A stretch of DNA of 64,000 nucleotides from Salarchaeum sp. JOR-1 (GCF_007833275.1 NZ_CP042241.1:620001-684000), one strand, 5' to 3'. Counted from the stretch's first letter, positions 7,157 to 17,049 are shown. Notes: a model not told the origin generated them from the sequence alone. Numbers and translations are program-made.

Positions 7157-9931
7157 ATGAGCGACCTCACCGAGGAGTACCGTCTCGATTACTTCGAAGA
7201 AGAGGGCTTCACGCGAAAGCAGTGCACGGAGTGTGGGGCGAACTTCTGGACGCGGGACGACGAGCGGGAGACGTGCGGCGAACCCCCCTGTGAGGACTAC
7301 GGGTTCATCGACGATCCCGGGTTCGACGACGAGTACACGCTGGAGGAGATGCGGGAGGCGTTCCTCTCCTTCTTCGAGGATCACGACCACGAACGCATCG
7401 ACCCCTATCCGGTCGCGGCGAACCGCTGGCGGGACGACGTGCTGTTGACGCAGGCGTCCATCTACGACTTCCAGCCGCACGTCACGAGCGGTCAGTCGCC
7501 GCCGCCCGCGAACCCGCTCGCGGTGAGTCAGCCCTGCATCCGCATGCAGGACATCGACAACGTCGGGAAGACCGGACGCCACACGATGGCGTTCGAGATG
7601 ATGGGCCACCACGCCTTCAACGCGGACGAGGGCACGGACTACGCGTACGAGGGCGAGGTGTACTGGAAAGACCAGTGCGTCGAGTACTGCGTGGAGTTCT
7701 TCGAGTCGTTCGGCGTCCCCAAGGAGGACGTGACGTTCATCGAGGACCCCTGGGTGGGCGGCGGGAACGCCGGCCCCGCGTTCGAAGTCATCTACAGGGG
7801 GCTCGAACTCGCGACGCTGGTCTTCATGTCGATGGAGCAGGATCCGGACGGCGAGTACGAGATGAAGGACGGGAACACGTACGCGCGGATGGACCGCCGC
7901 GTCGTGGACACCGGCTACGGGCTCGAACGGTGGACGTGGATGAGCCAGGGCACGCCCACCGTCTACGAGGCGATCTATCCGGAGATGATCGCGACGCTGA
8001 AGGAGAGCGCGGGCATCGAGCTCAGCGACGAGGAAGAGGAGCTCGTTCACCGCGCGTCGAAGCTCGCGGGCCACCTCGACATCGACGAGGTGGAGGACAT
8101 GGACGCGGCGCGCGACAACCTCGCGGACAAACTCGACGTGTCCACCGAGCGACTACACGACCTGATGCGGCCGCTCGAAGACCTCTACGCCATCGCCGAC
8201 CACTGCCGCACCCTCGCTTATATGTTCGGTGACGGTATCGTGCCGTCGAACGTCGGCACGGGCTACCTCGCGCGAATGGTGCTCCGGCGGACGGTTCGAT
8301 TGATGGACACCGTCGGCGTGGAGGACGACCTCGCCGACCTCGTGGACGTACAGGCGGAACGGCTCGGGTACGAGAACCGCTCGACGATTCGGGACATCGT
8401 ACGTAAGGAGGTCGGGAAGTACGAGGAGACGCTCGAACGCGGCAGCCGGAAGGTCGAGCAGCTGGCGCGCGACCACGCCGAGCGCGGCGAGCCGATTCCC
8501 GCCTCGACGCTCGTGGATCTCTACGACAGCCACGGCCTCCAGCCGGACATGGTGGAGGAAATCGCGGCCGAGGAGGGCGCGGAGGTGGACGCGCCGGACG
8601 ACTTCTACTCGCTCGTCGCGGAGCGCCACGACTCCGCGGAGGCGTTCGAGGAGGAGGAGTCCCGGGACGAACGCCTGGGCGACCTCCCGGAGACGGAGGC
8701 GCTCTACTACGAAGACCAGGAGCGCACGGAGTTCGAGGCGGTCGTGCTGGACGTGTTCGAGCGCGAGACGGACGACGAGACGGTGTACGACGTGGTGCTC
8801 GACCAGACGCGGTTCTACCCGGAGGGCGGCGGGCAGCCCGCCGACCGCGGGACGCTCTCGACGGACGACGCGACCATTCAGGTGCGGGACGTGCAGCAGC
8901 GCGACGGCGTCGTCCTCCACCGGACGAACGAGAACCCGGGGAAGGGCGAGTTCGTGCGCGGGCAGGTGGACTGGGAGCGCCGCGAGCGCCTGATGGCGCA
9001 CCACACCGCCACGCACATCGTCGTGCACGCCGCCCGCCAGGTGCTGGGCGAGCACGTCCGGCAGGCCGGCGCGCAGAAGGGCGTGGACTCCTCGCGCATC
9101 GACATCCGGCACTACGAGCGACTCGACCGGGAGACAGTGAAGGAGATAGAGCACCGCGCGAACGAGGTCGTGCGGGAGAACACGACCGTCCACCAGGAGT
9201 GGCCCGACCGGAACGAGGCGGAGGCCCAGCACGGCTTCGACCTCTACCAGGGCGGCATCCCCGCGGGGGAGAACATCCGCCTCATCCACGTCGGAGAGGA
9301 CGTGCAGGCCTGCGGCGGGACGCACGTCTCCCGGACGGGCGACATCGGCACCATCAAAATCCTGAACACGGAGCGCGTGCAGGACGGCGTGGAGCGGTTC
9401 ACGTTCGCCGCCGGTCGCGCCGCCATCGAGCACGCGCAGGAGCAGGAGGACTACCTGCTGGACGCCGCGGACACGCTCGACGTGACGCCGGACGAACTCC
9501 CCGAGACCGCGGAGCGGTTCTTCACGGAGTGGAAGGAGCGCGGGAAGCAGATAGAAGACCTGAAAGAACAACTCGCGGAGGCGCGCGCCGGCGGCGGTGC
9601 GGAAGCCGAAGAGGTCGAGGTCGCGGGCACGACCGCGGTGATTCAGCGCGTGGACAGCGACATGGACGAACTCCGCGCGACCGCGAACGCGCTCGTCGAG
9701 GACGGCAACATCGCGGTCGTCGGCTCCGGGGCCGACGGCGCGCAGTTCGTCGTCGGCGTCCCCGACGGCGTGCCCGTGAACGCCGGCGCGGTCGTCAGCG
9801 AACTCGCGAGCATGGTTGGCGGCGGCGGCGGCGGCCCGCCGGACTTCGCGCAGGGCGGCGGTCCCGACGCGGAGAAACTGGACGACGCCCTAGAGAACGC
9901 GCCCGAAATCCTCGAATCAGTCGCTCAGTAA
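7157..9931 (+). CDS. alaS: Alanine-tRNA ligase, archaeal type
   Basis: A 924-residue archaeal-type AlaRS that charges tRNA-Ala and edits mischarged Ser and Gly. The N-terminal extension holds a Cys pair region ([19 protein letters not shown]). It is followed by the class II catalytic core ([33 protein letters not shown]), the editing domain with zinc ligands [13 protein letters not shown] and CGGTHV, and a C-Ala domain with a Gly-rich stretch ([17 protein letters not shown]). Length and domain order are normal. The stop abuts the stop of the convergent Tat-signal gene with no spacer. Confidence 0.97.
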   Translation: MSDLTEEYRLDYFEEEGFTRKQCTECGANFWTRDDERETCGEPPCEDYGFIDDPGFDDEYTLEEMREAFLSFFEDHDHERIDPYPVAANRWRDDVLLTQASIYDFQPHVTSGQSPPPANPLAVSQPCIRMQDIDNVGKTGRHTMAFEMMGHHAFNADEGTDYAYEGEVYWKDQCVEYCVEFFESFGVPKEDVTFIEDPWVGGGNAGPAFEVIYRGLELATLVFMSMEQDPDGEYEMKDGNTYARMDRRVVDTGYGLERWTWMSQGTPTVYEAIYPEMIATLKESAGIELSDEEEELVHRASKLAGHLDIDEVEDMDAARDNLADKLDVSTERLHDLMRPLEDLYAIADHCRTLAYMFGDGIVPSNVGTGYLARMVLRRTVRLMDTVGVEDDLADLVDVQAERLGYENRSTIRDIVRKEVGKYEETLERGSRKVEQLARDHAERGEPIPASTLVDLYDSHGLQPDMVEEIAAEEGAEVDAPDDFYSLVAERHDSAEAFEEEESRDERLGDLPETEALYYEDQERTEFEAVVLDVFERETDDETVYDVVLDQTRFYPEGGGQPADRGTLSTDDATIQVRDVQQRDGVVLHRTNENPGKGEFVRGQVDWERRERLMAHHTATHIVVHAARQVLGEHVRQAGAQKGVDSSRIDIRHYERLDRETVKEIEHRANEVVRENTTVHQEWPDRNEAEAQHGFDLYQGGIPAGENIRLIHVGEDVQACGGTHVSRTGDIGTIKILNTERVQDGVERFTFAAGRAAIEHAQEQEDYLLDAADTLDVTPDELPETAERFFTEWKERGKQIEDLKEQLAEARAGGGAEAEEVEVAGTTAVIQRVDSDMDELRATANALVEDGNIAVVGSGADGAQFVVGVPDGVPVNAGAVVSELASMVGGGGGGPPDFAQGGGPDAEKLDDALENAPEILESVAQ

Positions 9932-10387
9932 TCAGTCGTCGTTCACGTCGTACAGGAGGTGGAAGTCCCGATCCGGCGTGAGTTCGAAGCGGAAGGATAC
10001 GTCACGCGGCGCGGCTTTCGGTTTCTTGAGGTCGTAGTAGACGGACGCATCAGTCTCGACGAGACGCGCGGCGAGTACCCAGTCGCCCGCCCGCCTATCC
10101 GCCTCGGGAATAGACACGAGGGCTTCGTCGCGCGCGGAGGATCCGTCGTTCGCCGCGAGCGCGTACGTCTTCCAGACGACGCGTTCGCCGTCACGGAAGA
10201 CCGCGAGGTCGAGGTCAATCGCCTCAGTAGAGAGGTTCCAGAGGAGGAGTTTGTCTATCCAGAACTCCGCGGACGCGTCCGGTTCCGCCACGCCGTTCGT
10301 CTGTGAACGCCCCACGGTATAGCCGAGTCCGGCGAGGCCGACGCCACCGAGTCCCGCGAGGAACGTCCGTCTGGAGGGCGATTTCAT
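9932..10387 (-). CDS. Tat-exported protein of unknown function
   Basis: A 151-residue protein beginning with a twin-arginine signal (SRRTFLAGLGGVGLAGLG), suggesting export across the membrane in folded form as is usual in haloarchaea. After the signal the chain looks all-beta, with phrases such as LLLWNLSTEAIDLDLAVFRDGERVVWKTY, a possible Ig-like fold. I do not recognise a family. It ends exactly where alaS ends, and its ATG at 10387 has no close upstream partner on the same strand except the HD gene, which lies 41 bases upstream. Confidence 0.75.
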   Translation of the reverse strand: MKSPSRRTFLAGLGGVGLAGLGYTVGRSQTNGVAEPDASAEFWIDKLLLWNLSTEAIDLDLAVFRDGERVVWKTYALAANDGSSARDEALVSIPEADRRAGDWVLAARLVETDASVYYDLKKPKAAPRDVSFRFELTPDRDFHLLYDVNDD

Positions 10388-10428
10388 AGACAAACCGATA
10401 CAAACTGGCGTGAAAAATATTGCGGCGG

Positions 10429-11613
10429 TTAGTAATCGACGGCGTCCCCGACGCCGGAGAGGCCGAGTTCGCGTTCGGCGGCCGCACCCACCGATTCCGC
10501 GTGTTCTTCGGGTGCGTACACGCCGAAGCGCCACTGGACTTCCTGGGAGTGCTGCATGCCTTCGACGAGCGGGCTGTGGTCGGCGAGGCGTTTCGTGTCG
10601 CCGTTGACGACGACGCGCGCGCTGGATTCGGGCATCGACGGCCGGCCGGGGGTGTCCACGACGACGTGCTTCTCGGGGACGTCCGCCGCGTCCGCGATGT
10701 CGCGCTCGAACGACCGAACCCGGTCGTGGTCGGCGACGACCACGTCCTCGGGGACGGCGGGGCGTTCGCACCAGGCGGCGCGCTTGTAGAGGTCGCGTTC
10801 GGCGAGGCGGCGGACGAACTCCTCGGTTTCGTCGTGGTCGCGGAGGGCGGCGAGGAGTTCGTCGTCGGTCATGCGCGCGAACTCCGAGACGGCGAGGTCG
10901 CTGGTGTCGAGGAGGCGTTCGCTCGCGCGTTCGAGCATCCCGCCGGCGATGCGGGAGACGTGGTGGCGGTAGACGGTCGCGTTCATCAGCGCGCGGGCGA
11001 CGAGGAGGGATTCTGCGGTGGCGACGTTCCCCGCCGCGAGCACGAGGTCGTCGTCGCGGAAGGTGAGCGCGCGCACGAGCCGGCCGTGGTCGACGGTGCC
11101 GTAGGGGACGCCCGTGTGGTGGGCGTCGCGGACGAGGTAGTCCATCCGGTCGACGTCGAGTTCGCCGGCGACGAGCTGGCCGAGCGTGCCGTCGCCCGCG
11201 ATGAGGTCGGCGACACCGTCGGGGTCGAGGCCGTAGTCCCCGAGCACGTCGGCGACGGGGCCGTCCGCGAGGAGGTCGGTCACGTCGTCGTGGTGGCGGC
11301 CGAGGCGGCGCTCGATGATGCCCTCGGTCTGGTGGCCGTAGGGACCGTGGCCCACGTCGTGGAGGAGGGCGGCGGCGCGGGCTTTGTCCGCGCGCGCGCC
11401 GGACACGTCGAGGTGGTCGAGCGCGCGGTCGGCGAGGTGGTAGACGCCGAGGCTGTGCTCGAAGCGCGTGTGGTTCGCGGAGGGATAGACGAGGCGGACG
11501 GTGGAGAGCTGCTTGATGTGGCGGAGTCGCTGCACCGGCGGCGTGTCGAGGAGAGCGGACGCGACGCCCTCGACCTCGATGTAGTCGTGGACGCTGTCCT
11601 TGATCGCGCGCAT
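10429..11613 (-). CDS. HD domain phosphohydrolase (SAMHD1/dNTPase-like)
   Basis: A 394-residue HD-superfamily protein. The metal-binding H...HD...D set is visible as TRFEHSLGVYHLA and ALLHDVGHGPYGHQTE, followed by LDVDRMDYLVRDAHHTGVPYG, the hallmark of the SAMHD1/YdhJ subgroup that hydrolyses dNTPs or related nucleotides. N-terminal IKDSVHDYIEVEG and LRHIKQLSTVRLVYP are also typical. It probably controls nucleotide pools or removes odd nucleotides (inference from family). ATG at 11613 matches the family start. Confidence 0.9.
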   Translation of the reverse strand: MRAIKDSVHDYIEVEGVASALLDTPPVQRLRHIKQLSTVRLVYPSANHTRFEHSLGVYHLADRALDHLDVSGARADKARAAALLHDVGHGPYGHQTEGIIERRLGRHHDDVTDLLADGPVADVLGDYGLDPDGVADLIAGDGTLGQLVAGELDVDRMDYLVRDAHHTGVPYGTVDHGRLVRALTFRDDDLVLAAGNVATAESLLVARALMNATVYRHHVSRIAGGMLERASERLLDTSDLAVSEFARMTDDELLAALRDHDETEEFVRRLAERDLYKRAAWCERPAVPEDVVVADHDRVRSFERDIADAADVPEKHVVVDTPGRPSMPESSARVVVNGDTKRLADHSPLVEGMQHSQEVQWRFGVYAPEEHAESVGAAAERELGLSGVGDAVDY

Positions 11614-11678
11614 GGTGCAGAGCGCGGCGGGAAGCCCGTTATCTCTCCCGGTTCAGTTCTTTCCGCGACCGCACGCGC

Positions 11679-11684
11679 TTTATG
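11679..11684 (+). promoter_or_regulatory. TATA box ahead of a His-rich mini-ORF
   Basis: TTTATG lies 28 bases upstream of a GTG at 11712. This matches the leaderless promoter spacing seen at rfcS, radA and alaS in this window. It is followed by an inverted repeat with a 7-bp stem (11706-11712 with 11721-11727). Confidence 0.5.
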
Positions 11685-11711
11685 CCGGCGCGCCTATCGG
11701 TAGCGTGTGGT

Positions 11712-11765
11712 GTGATAGTTCACCACAGCCACTTCCATCCCCGCTTCGATACCGACGCAGAGTGA
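11712..11765 (+). CDS. 17-residue His-rich mini-ORF, candidate leader peptide
   Basis: GTG-started frame encoding MIVHHSHFHPRFDTDAE then TGA. Four of ten early residues are histidine. Support comes from the well-placed TATA box at 11679-11684 and from a hairpin whose 5' arm ends on the start codon. It ends 42 bases before the class I amidotransferase start. It may be a leader peptide, a tiny metal-binding protein, or chance; no homologue is recognised. Confidence 0.35.
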   Translation: MIVHHSHFHPRFDTDAE

Positions 11766-11807
11766 CACCGCCGAAATGCATTTTCACGCGGACCCAGTAC
11801 GCGGGGT

Positions 11808-12494
11808 ATGAGCAGTCCCCGCATCGCGTTCGTCAACGCCGCCCACGACGGCGCTGACACCCTGAAGAACTTCCGGCGAGAGCTGGACGCCGACCTGGTG
11901 GAGTTCCACGTCACGGAGGGAACCATCCCGAAGGACTTCGAGTTCGACGCCGCGGTCATCTCCGGCAGCCGCGCCTCGGTCTACTGGGACGAGGACTGGA
12001 TTCAGCCCACGCGGGAGTGGGTGGGTTCGGCCGCGGAGCGCATGCCCGTTCTCGGCGTCTGTTTCGGCCACCAGCTCCTCGCGGACGCGCTCGGCGGCAC
12101 CGTGGAGGGAATGGACGAGTACGAGATCGGCTACCGAACCGTCTCGAAGACCCGCGACGATCCGCTCCTGGACGGACTGGGCGAGGAGTTCCTCGTGTTC
12201 ACCACGCACTCGGATTCCGTGACGGAACTCCCGCCGGACGCGGAACTGTTGGCGGAGAACGACTACGGCATCCACGGGTTCCGGAAGGGCGACGCGGTCG
12301 GCGTCCAGTTCCACCCCGAGTACGACATGGAGACGGCCGAGAGCGTCACCCGACGAAAGGACGACCTCTCGGAGGAGCGAAAGCAGGCCGTCACCGACGG
12401 CATCACGCCCGAGAACTTCGAGCAGGCCTGCGAGGCGAAACGGTTGTTCGAGAACTTCACCGAGCACGCGCGGTCGGCGAGCGCGTCCGACTAA
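11808..12494 (+). CDS. Class I glutamine amidotransferase, GMP-synthase-like
   Basis: A 228-residue stand-alone glutaminase. The nucleophile elbow is VLGVCFGHQLLADALGG (catalytic Cys), and the His/Glu pair is in GVQFHPEYDMETA. An oxyanion-type SGSRASVYW segment precedes it. It belongs with the GMP synthase-like GATases rather than HisH or GuaA subunit genes, so the acceptor substrate is unknown. Length is normal. The stop (TAA) overlaps the stop of the convergent DCC gene on CTAA at 12491-12494. Confidence 0.88.
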   Translation: MSSPRIAFVNAAHDGADTLKNFRRELDADLVEFHVTEGTIPKDFEFDAAVISGSRASVYWDEDWIQPTREWVGSAAERMPVLGVCFGHQLLADALGGTVEGMDEYEIGYRTVSKTRDDPLLDGLGEEFLVFTTHSDSVTELPPDAELLAENDYGIHGFRKGDAVGVQFHPEYDMETAESVTRRKDDLSEERKQAVTDGITPENFEQACEAKRLFENFTEHARSASASD

Positions 12495-12862
12495 TCCGTC
12501 GCAGGCGGGTCGCAGCGTACGATTTTCCCCCACCAGTCGCGGCGGTCGGCGCCCCACCGGTAGAGTTTCTCGCGGAGCGACGGGTAGCCGGGAACCTCGC
12601 GCAACACCTCGACGGCGGCGTCGAAGGCGGGATGGATGCGCGCGATCGCCTGCTCCATCGCCTCGCCGCAGTCGTAGACGGCGTCGTCCGTGAGGAGGTG
12701 CGCGCAGGTCTCGTAGTCGTCGGGGAGGCGCGCGCGCTGGTCGGGCGTGAGCTCGTGAAAGCCCACGAGTTCGAACTCCCCGAGGTCGTCCGCGACGCGC
12801 GCACACCACGTGCAGAACCCGCACTCGTCGTCGTAGACGAGCCGGGGCGGGTAGTCACTCAT
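12491..12862 (-). CDS. DCC family thiol-disulfide oxidoreductase
   Basis: A 123-residue protein with the family signature YDDECGFCTWCARV near the N-terminus (DxxCxxC), then ELTPDQRARLPDDYETCAH and a C-terminal LREKLYRWGADRR. DCC proteins are thioredoxin-like in fold and mostly uncharacterised. Its start overlaps the end of the cupin gene by 8 bases, implying one transcript and coupled translation. Confidence 0.9.
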   Translation of the reverse strand: MSDYPPRLVYDDECGFCTWCARVADDLGEFELVGFHELTPDQRARLPDDYETCAHLLTDDAVYDCGEAMEQAIARIHPAFDAAVEVLREVPGYPSLREKLYRWGADRRDWWGKIVRCDPPATD

Positions 12863-13328
12863 CGGTGAATCGCCCCGTCTCGCTCCCGCAGTTCTCGCAG
12901 CGCGCGAGGATGGAGTCGCGGTCGTCCGCGAGTTCGATGGTCTGAGTGGTCTCCGCCTCGCACTCCTCGCAGTACCGGCGGACGTCGGTCTCCCCGGCCT
13001 CCCGGGGCGCGCCCATCGCGAGCACGATGGCGCGCTCCGTGTGTTCGTTCACCGCGCGCTGGTACTCGCCCGGCCCGAACCGCACGAGTTCCCCCGACTT
13101 CGCGTGCACGGGGCCGTCAGCCGTCCGGAACGTGAGCGTCCCCGCTTCCACGTAGAACACCTCCTCCTGGTCCTCGTGGGCGTGAAAGCCGAAGGACGTG
13201 CTGTCGCCCTCCGCGAGTTCGTAGTAGTTCAGGGACATGTCCGTGGTCCCGAGCGCGTCCGCGAGCGGATAACTCACGTCCGCAGGACTCATCCGCGACG
13301 ACAGGTCCGCGAGTCGCACTTTCCTCAT
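12855..13328 (-). CDS. Cupin domain protein with C-terminal zinc ribbon-like motif
   Basis: A 157-residue protein. The cupin metal motif is visible as GFHAHEDQEEVFYVEAGTLTF and the second motif as GELVRFGPGEYQRAVN. The tail carries two Cys pairs (YCEECEAETT and ARCENCGSETG), which looks like a zinc ribbon. The ATG at 13328 (MRKVRLADL) is preferred over a longer frame that would run into the AT-rich intergenic region. It heads a two-gene unit with the DCC protein. The ligand is unknown. Confidence 0.85.
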   Translation of the reverse strand: MRKVRLADLSSRMSPADVSYPLADALGTTDMSLNYYELAEGDSTSFGFHAHEDQEEVFYVEAGTLTFRTADGPVHAKSGELVRFGPGEYQRAVNEHTERAIVLAMGAPREAGETDVRRYCEECEAETTQTIELADDRDSILARCENCGSETGRFTDE

Positions 13329-13401
13329 ACTCAGTGAAACGAGCGCGCGACGCTTCAATGGTGGTGGCCAGAAATAAGTAAATGTAATTTTATTGGTTTT
13401 C

Positions 13402-14379
13402 CTACACAGATTTGATTGGGGCTTGATGAGCGTAGTATAAATAATCCCGTTCACTAAGATGCCCTAAAACCCGATTAATCCGCTCTTTAGGCCATCCCAA
13501 AGTCCCCATGCGAGTTTGCACCTTTCGATAAGGGATTCGCTCCACAAGCCACCCGGGTTTCGGTCGAGCGACGATCGTACCTGTAGAAGTAGTAGAAATT
13601 GACTGGCTCGAAAGCGTTTGTTCCCATGGTTTCCCTTCGGTAGGTTCGTAATCATTCGTAAACTGGAAAGTAAATGAATTTCGGGTGCTGAGACCCCAAG
13701 CATCGTTCCAAGCCTCCGGCACAACATCGAATACCACTTCAGTACCAGTGGTCGATACCGTCTCAAACCATCGGAAGTGACTTGCGTCAGAGTTCGCTGG
13801 AGAATATGGCCAGCTTTGATAAAAGTCATACAATGTAGACGAATCTCGATCATCGTCTGGTGTTAAAGCACCAACTAGTTCAGCTGCTGTAAGCGCGTAA
13901 CCAACCCCAGGAAACATATAACCAATTGCGGCTTGCGAAAGTTGTTCTAAAAACGAGGGATGAGTATAGGAATCATCCTTTACCGAGGGATATACACCAT
14001 GATATTTCGACGCTGTATAAAGAGCGAGTGTTTCTAAATTGCCTTTTGCGATGCCAATCGAGTGCCCATCTATCAAATCAACAACCCCGCCTTCTTCTGT
14101 AGTCCGGGTGGAAATTGTCGACTCCACTCGAAAGTCATGCCCCCATTGGCCATCTCGACGATACCATCCACCGTACCAACCGACTACAGAAGAATGATAC
14201 AAGCCGTAATCCCACCCGTTCTGAGTGTAAGTACTTTGGTCTCGTTTCTTCCAGAGTTTGTTCGGGCTAGCAGCGGCGGCTATCTCAGGAACGCCTCCGA
14301 GAAGTCTGATTCCGGAAACAGCACTACCAATTGACAACCCAGCGAGTTTTAACATCGACCGTTTAGTTTCATCGACCAT
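13402..14379 (-). CDS. Exported protein of unknown function in an AT-rich patch
   Basis: A 325-residue protein with a Tat-like leader (ETKRSMLKLAGLSIGSAVSG; Lys-Arg instead of Arg-Arg). The mature part is rich in Trp, Tyr and Ser, for example GWYGGWYRRDGQWGHDF, and much less acidic than neighbouring proteins. A mid-protein hydrophobic stretch (QAAIGYMFPGVGYALTAAELVGAL) could be a membrane or amphipathic segment. Codon use is strikingly AT-rich relative to the flanks, so horizontal acquisition is likely. I recognise no family; a secreted bacteriocin-like or adhesive role is only one possibility. Confidence 0.75.
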   Translation of the reverse strand: MVDETKRSMLKLAGLSIGSAVSGIRLLGGVPEIAAAASPNKLWKKRDQSTYTQNGWDYGLYHSSVVGWYGGWYRRDGQWGHDFRVESTISTRTTEEGGVVDLIDGHSIGIAKGNLETLALYTASKYHGVYPSVKDDSYTHPSFLEQLSQAAIGYMFPGVGYALTAAELVGALTPDDDRDSSTLYDFYQSWPYSPANSDASHFRWFETVSTTGTEVVFDVVPEAWNDAWGLSTRNSFTFQFTNDYEPTEGKPWEQTLSSQSISTTSTGTIVARPKPGWLVERIPYRKVQTRMGTLGWPKERINRVLGHLSERDYLYYAHQAPIKSV

Positions 14380-14456
14380 GACTATATAATCAATATATCT
14401 AATAATATAAATAGCTATCCCCAGGAATTTTTATATCAGGACTATCTAATGATGGT

Positions 14457-14876
14457 ATGGCAATCCCGGTTTCACGCAGAAATATGTGCATAGGTGCGAT
14501 TACACTTGTTTTCTCGGGTTGTCTCTCCACACCGAATCAAAAAGAACCGGTGACGCTCTCCGGCGTCGAAGTCGAGAACCGCGACGACACCGCCCACACC
14601 GCCACTATCGAGGTCGTGAGCGGCGGAGACACCATCGTCACCGAGACCGTCCACGCGCCCGCTGACGGGTTCGTGCCGTCCGTCGACGCACACTCGTTTC
14701 CTCACACATCGACGGACTGGCGGGTCATTGTTTCGATGGGAGACCAGCAGGAGACCATCAGCGCGGCCGTCACGTCAGTCGACTGCACGCGCGTCATCGT
14801 CCGCATCACTCCCGCGGGCGACCTCGTACTCGGAAACACCACGGACTGCTACCGGACGACCGACGGCGGGCAGTAG
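14457..14876 (+). CDS. Putative Tat lipoprotein of unknown function
   Basis: A 139-residue protein with a twin-arginine leader (SRRNMCIGAITLVFSGC) whose lipobox FSGC marks a lipid-anchored surface protein. The mature part has a beta-rich composition (VTLSGVEVENRDDTAHTATIEVV), similar to haloarchaeal lipoproteins with an Ig-like domain, and two later Cys. The first about 80 bases are AT-rich like the divergent neighbour; the rest returns to normal GC. It is transcribed away from the gene at 13402-14379 across an A/T-rich 77-base spacer with several TATA-like stretches. Confidence 0.7.
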   Translation: MAIPVSRRNMCIGAITLVFSGCLSTPNQKEPVTLSGVEVENRDDTAHTATIEVVSGGDTIVTETVHAPADGFVPSVDAHSFPHTSTDWRVIVSMGDQQETISAAVTSVDCTRVIVRITPAGDLVLGNTTDCYRTTDGGQ

Positions 14877-14934
14877 CCGGCCGGACAGACCACGAGCGGA
14901 AGCCGACTGGACAGACCATCGCCCTGGCGGACTT

Positions 14935-15036
14935 CCAAAGGGCGAGCGCTCTCGCGAGCCGAGACGAAGCAAGCACCGCAGGCCGAAGGCCGAGGAGCGA
15001 AGCGAGTCGCAGGCCGCGAGAGCGCGAGGGCTTTGG
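14935..15036. repeat. Imperfect long-range inverted repeat in an intergenic region
   Basis: Arms 14935-14956 and 15015-15036 are reverse complements except for an internal 6-base block: outer CCAAAG pairs with CTTTGG and inner CGCTCTCGCG with CGCGAGAGCG. The about 58-base centre contains GAGCGAAGCGAG-type low-complexity sequence that is common in haloarchaeal intergenic DNA. No protein gene is convincing here. It may fold as an RNA hairpin after the lipoprotein gene. Confidence 0.6.
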
Positions 15037-15111
15037 TACCCATCACGAACCCGGACACCACACCCAACTCAAACGGACCAATCTCAGAGCGCCTGCACGC
15101 CAGTTAAGTAA

Positions 15112-15608
<497 letters not shown>

Positions 15609-15654
15609 ACCCGAAACTCGGGCCCGCAGCTACCTTAACTTGGTGCCTCCGGCG

Positions 15655-16452
15655 TTATAGGCGGTCTCGGAGCCGGTCGTACTCGGCTTCGTTCACGCCC
15701 GCTTTGGCGAGTTCGGTGTCGTGGGCGTCGGTGCCGCCGGTGGCGAGGAGGTCGTGTTCGTCGATTGTTTCGCGCACGCGGTCGAAGCCGGCGTCGGTCG
15801 GGTCTTGGCCGACGGGCCGGTCGTAGGGGTAGTGGAGTTCGACGGCGTCGAGGTCGCGGGCGCGGGCGAGCGCGGCGTCGGGGTCGTCGTACCGGAGCGG
15901 GTGGGCGAGGCCGACGACGCCGCAGGACTCGTGGAGGAGGCGGACGCCCTCGTCGAAGCCGGTCACGTCGCGCGCGACGTAGCACGGGCCGTCGTCACCG
16001 ATGAGGGCGTCGAACACGCCCGACACGTCGTCGTAGTCGGTGTCGGGGTGGTCGACGACGGCGCGCGCGATGTGGGGGCGGCCGATTCCCTCGCGGGCCT
16101 CGACGCCGAGGTCGATGCCGAGGTGGTCTTCGACGTTCTCGATGATGCGGCGGCCGCGGGTCTCGCGGTCGCGCTGGAGGCGGTCGAGTTCGTCGGTGAG
16201 GGCGTCGGTGGGAGTGACGCCGTACCCGAGGAGGTCGATCTGTTCGTCGGGGGTTTCGACGCGGAGTTCGATGCCGTGGACGAGTTCGACGCCCGCGCGG
16301 GTGGTGACGGGCGGGAGGTCGGGCTGGACGCGGTCGTGGTCGGTGATAGCGACGGCGTCGAGGCCGGCGCCCGCGGCGGCGGGCGCGACCTCGTCGGGTT
16401 CGAACGTGCCGTCGGAGCGGGTCGTGTGGACGTGGAGGTCCGCGTACACCAT
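15655..16452 (-). CDS. PHP domain metal-dependent phosphoesterase
   Basis: A 265-residue PHP protein. The metal-binding motifs are YADLHVHTTRSDGTF, AITDHDRV, HGIELRVE, GRPHIARAVV, VGLAHPLRYDD and GGTDAHD, in the usual order. Relatives of this length (YciV/TrpH type) hydrolyse 3',5'-bisphosphonucleotides or short oligonucleotides, so nucleotide salvage or RNA end processing is plausible. A leader-free ATG at 16452 matches the family. Confidence 0.92.
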   Translation of the reverse strand: MVYADLHVHTTRSDGTFEPDEVAPAAAGAGLDAVAITDHDRVQPDLPPVTTRAGVELVHGIELRVETPDEQIDLLGYGVTPTDALTDELDRLQRDRETRGRRIIENVEDHLGIDLGVEAREGIGRPHIARAVVDHPDTDYDDVSGVFDALIGDDGPCYVARDVTGFDEGVRLLHESCGVVGLAHPLRYDDPDAALARARDLDAVELHYPYDRPVGQDPTDAGFDRVRETIDEHDLLATGGTDAHDTELAKAGVNEAEYDRLRDRL

Positions 16453-16553
16453 GCAGGGGGAACGGCCGCCGGGGGCTTGTGTTTAAGGAAACTATTATTC
16501 TACACCATCGTTCATGGGGAACGTTCTTAATGGTCTATCATCCAGAAGCGTGT

Positions 16554-16838
16554 ATGACGCTCAAAGACGCCGCGGAACTGCTCGAGACCCAGGAGTACCC
16601 GGCCACCGCCGACGACATCAAGACCACCCACGGGGACTTCGAACTCGACCTCCCCAACGGCACCGAGACCCTCGGCGAGGTCATCGACCGCGCCGGCGAC
16701 GACACCTTCGACGACGCCACCGCCGCCCAGCACGCCCTCATGGGCGCAGTCGGCGGCGAAGCTATCGGTCGCCGGAACTACTCCGACCGCGACCCCACCC
16801 CCATGGGCGTCGACGGCCCCACCCAGGTTTCGTTTTAA
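16554..16838 (+). CDS. DUF5789 family protein
   Basis: A 94-residue acidic haloarchaeal protein: MTLKDAAELL, then YPATADDIKTTHGDFELDLPNGTETLGEVIDRAG and GEAIGRRNYSDRDPTPMG. The LPNGTET...GEV(I/L)DR block is shared with the protein at 55923-56291 (LPNETES..GDVFDRL), so the window holds two members. I start it at ATG 16554; the extra upstream frame is not protein-like and covers an AT-rich promoter stretch (about 16490-16545). Function is unknown. Confidence 0.85.
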   Translation: MTLKDAAELLETQEYPATADDIKTTHGDFELDLPNGTETLGEVIDRAGDDTFDDATAAQHALMGAVGGEAIGRRNYSDRDPTPMGVDGPTQVSF

Positions 16839-17049
16839 TCCCCCGCCCCGTAGGTTCACGGTCGCGGCCACGACCCCGGCCGCACTCCGCTGACGAATCC
16901 CTCACGAGCAGCGCGTTCCGCGACCGAACCCACACCGATCTGATTCTGTGGTGGCCAAACGGTCGGTTCGAGCGGAATATCGTGTCAGTCGTCGCGCTAT
17001 TCGGCGATACATTGATATGGCAAAGACGTTAACCTTGGTTTGTCTTACC

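Noticed and set aside
11697-11755. A degenerate tRNA at the His-rich mini-ORF
   Set aside because: Outer 6-bp and inner 7-bp stems exist, but there is no T-arm or acceptor of tRNA form.
14728-15111. 127-residue plus frame over the lipoprotein 3' end
   Set aside because: Arg/Ser/Pro-rich shadow over the real lipoprotein frame and a repeat-rich spacer.
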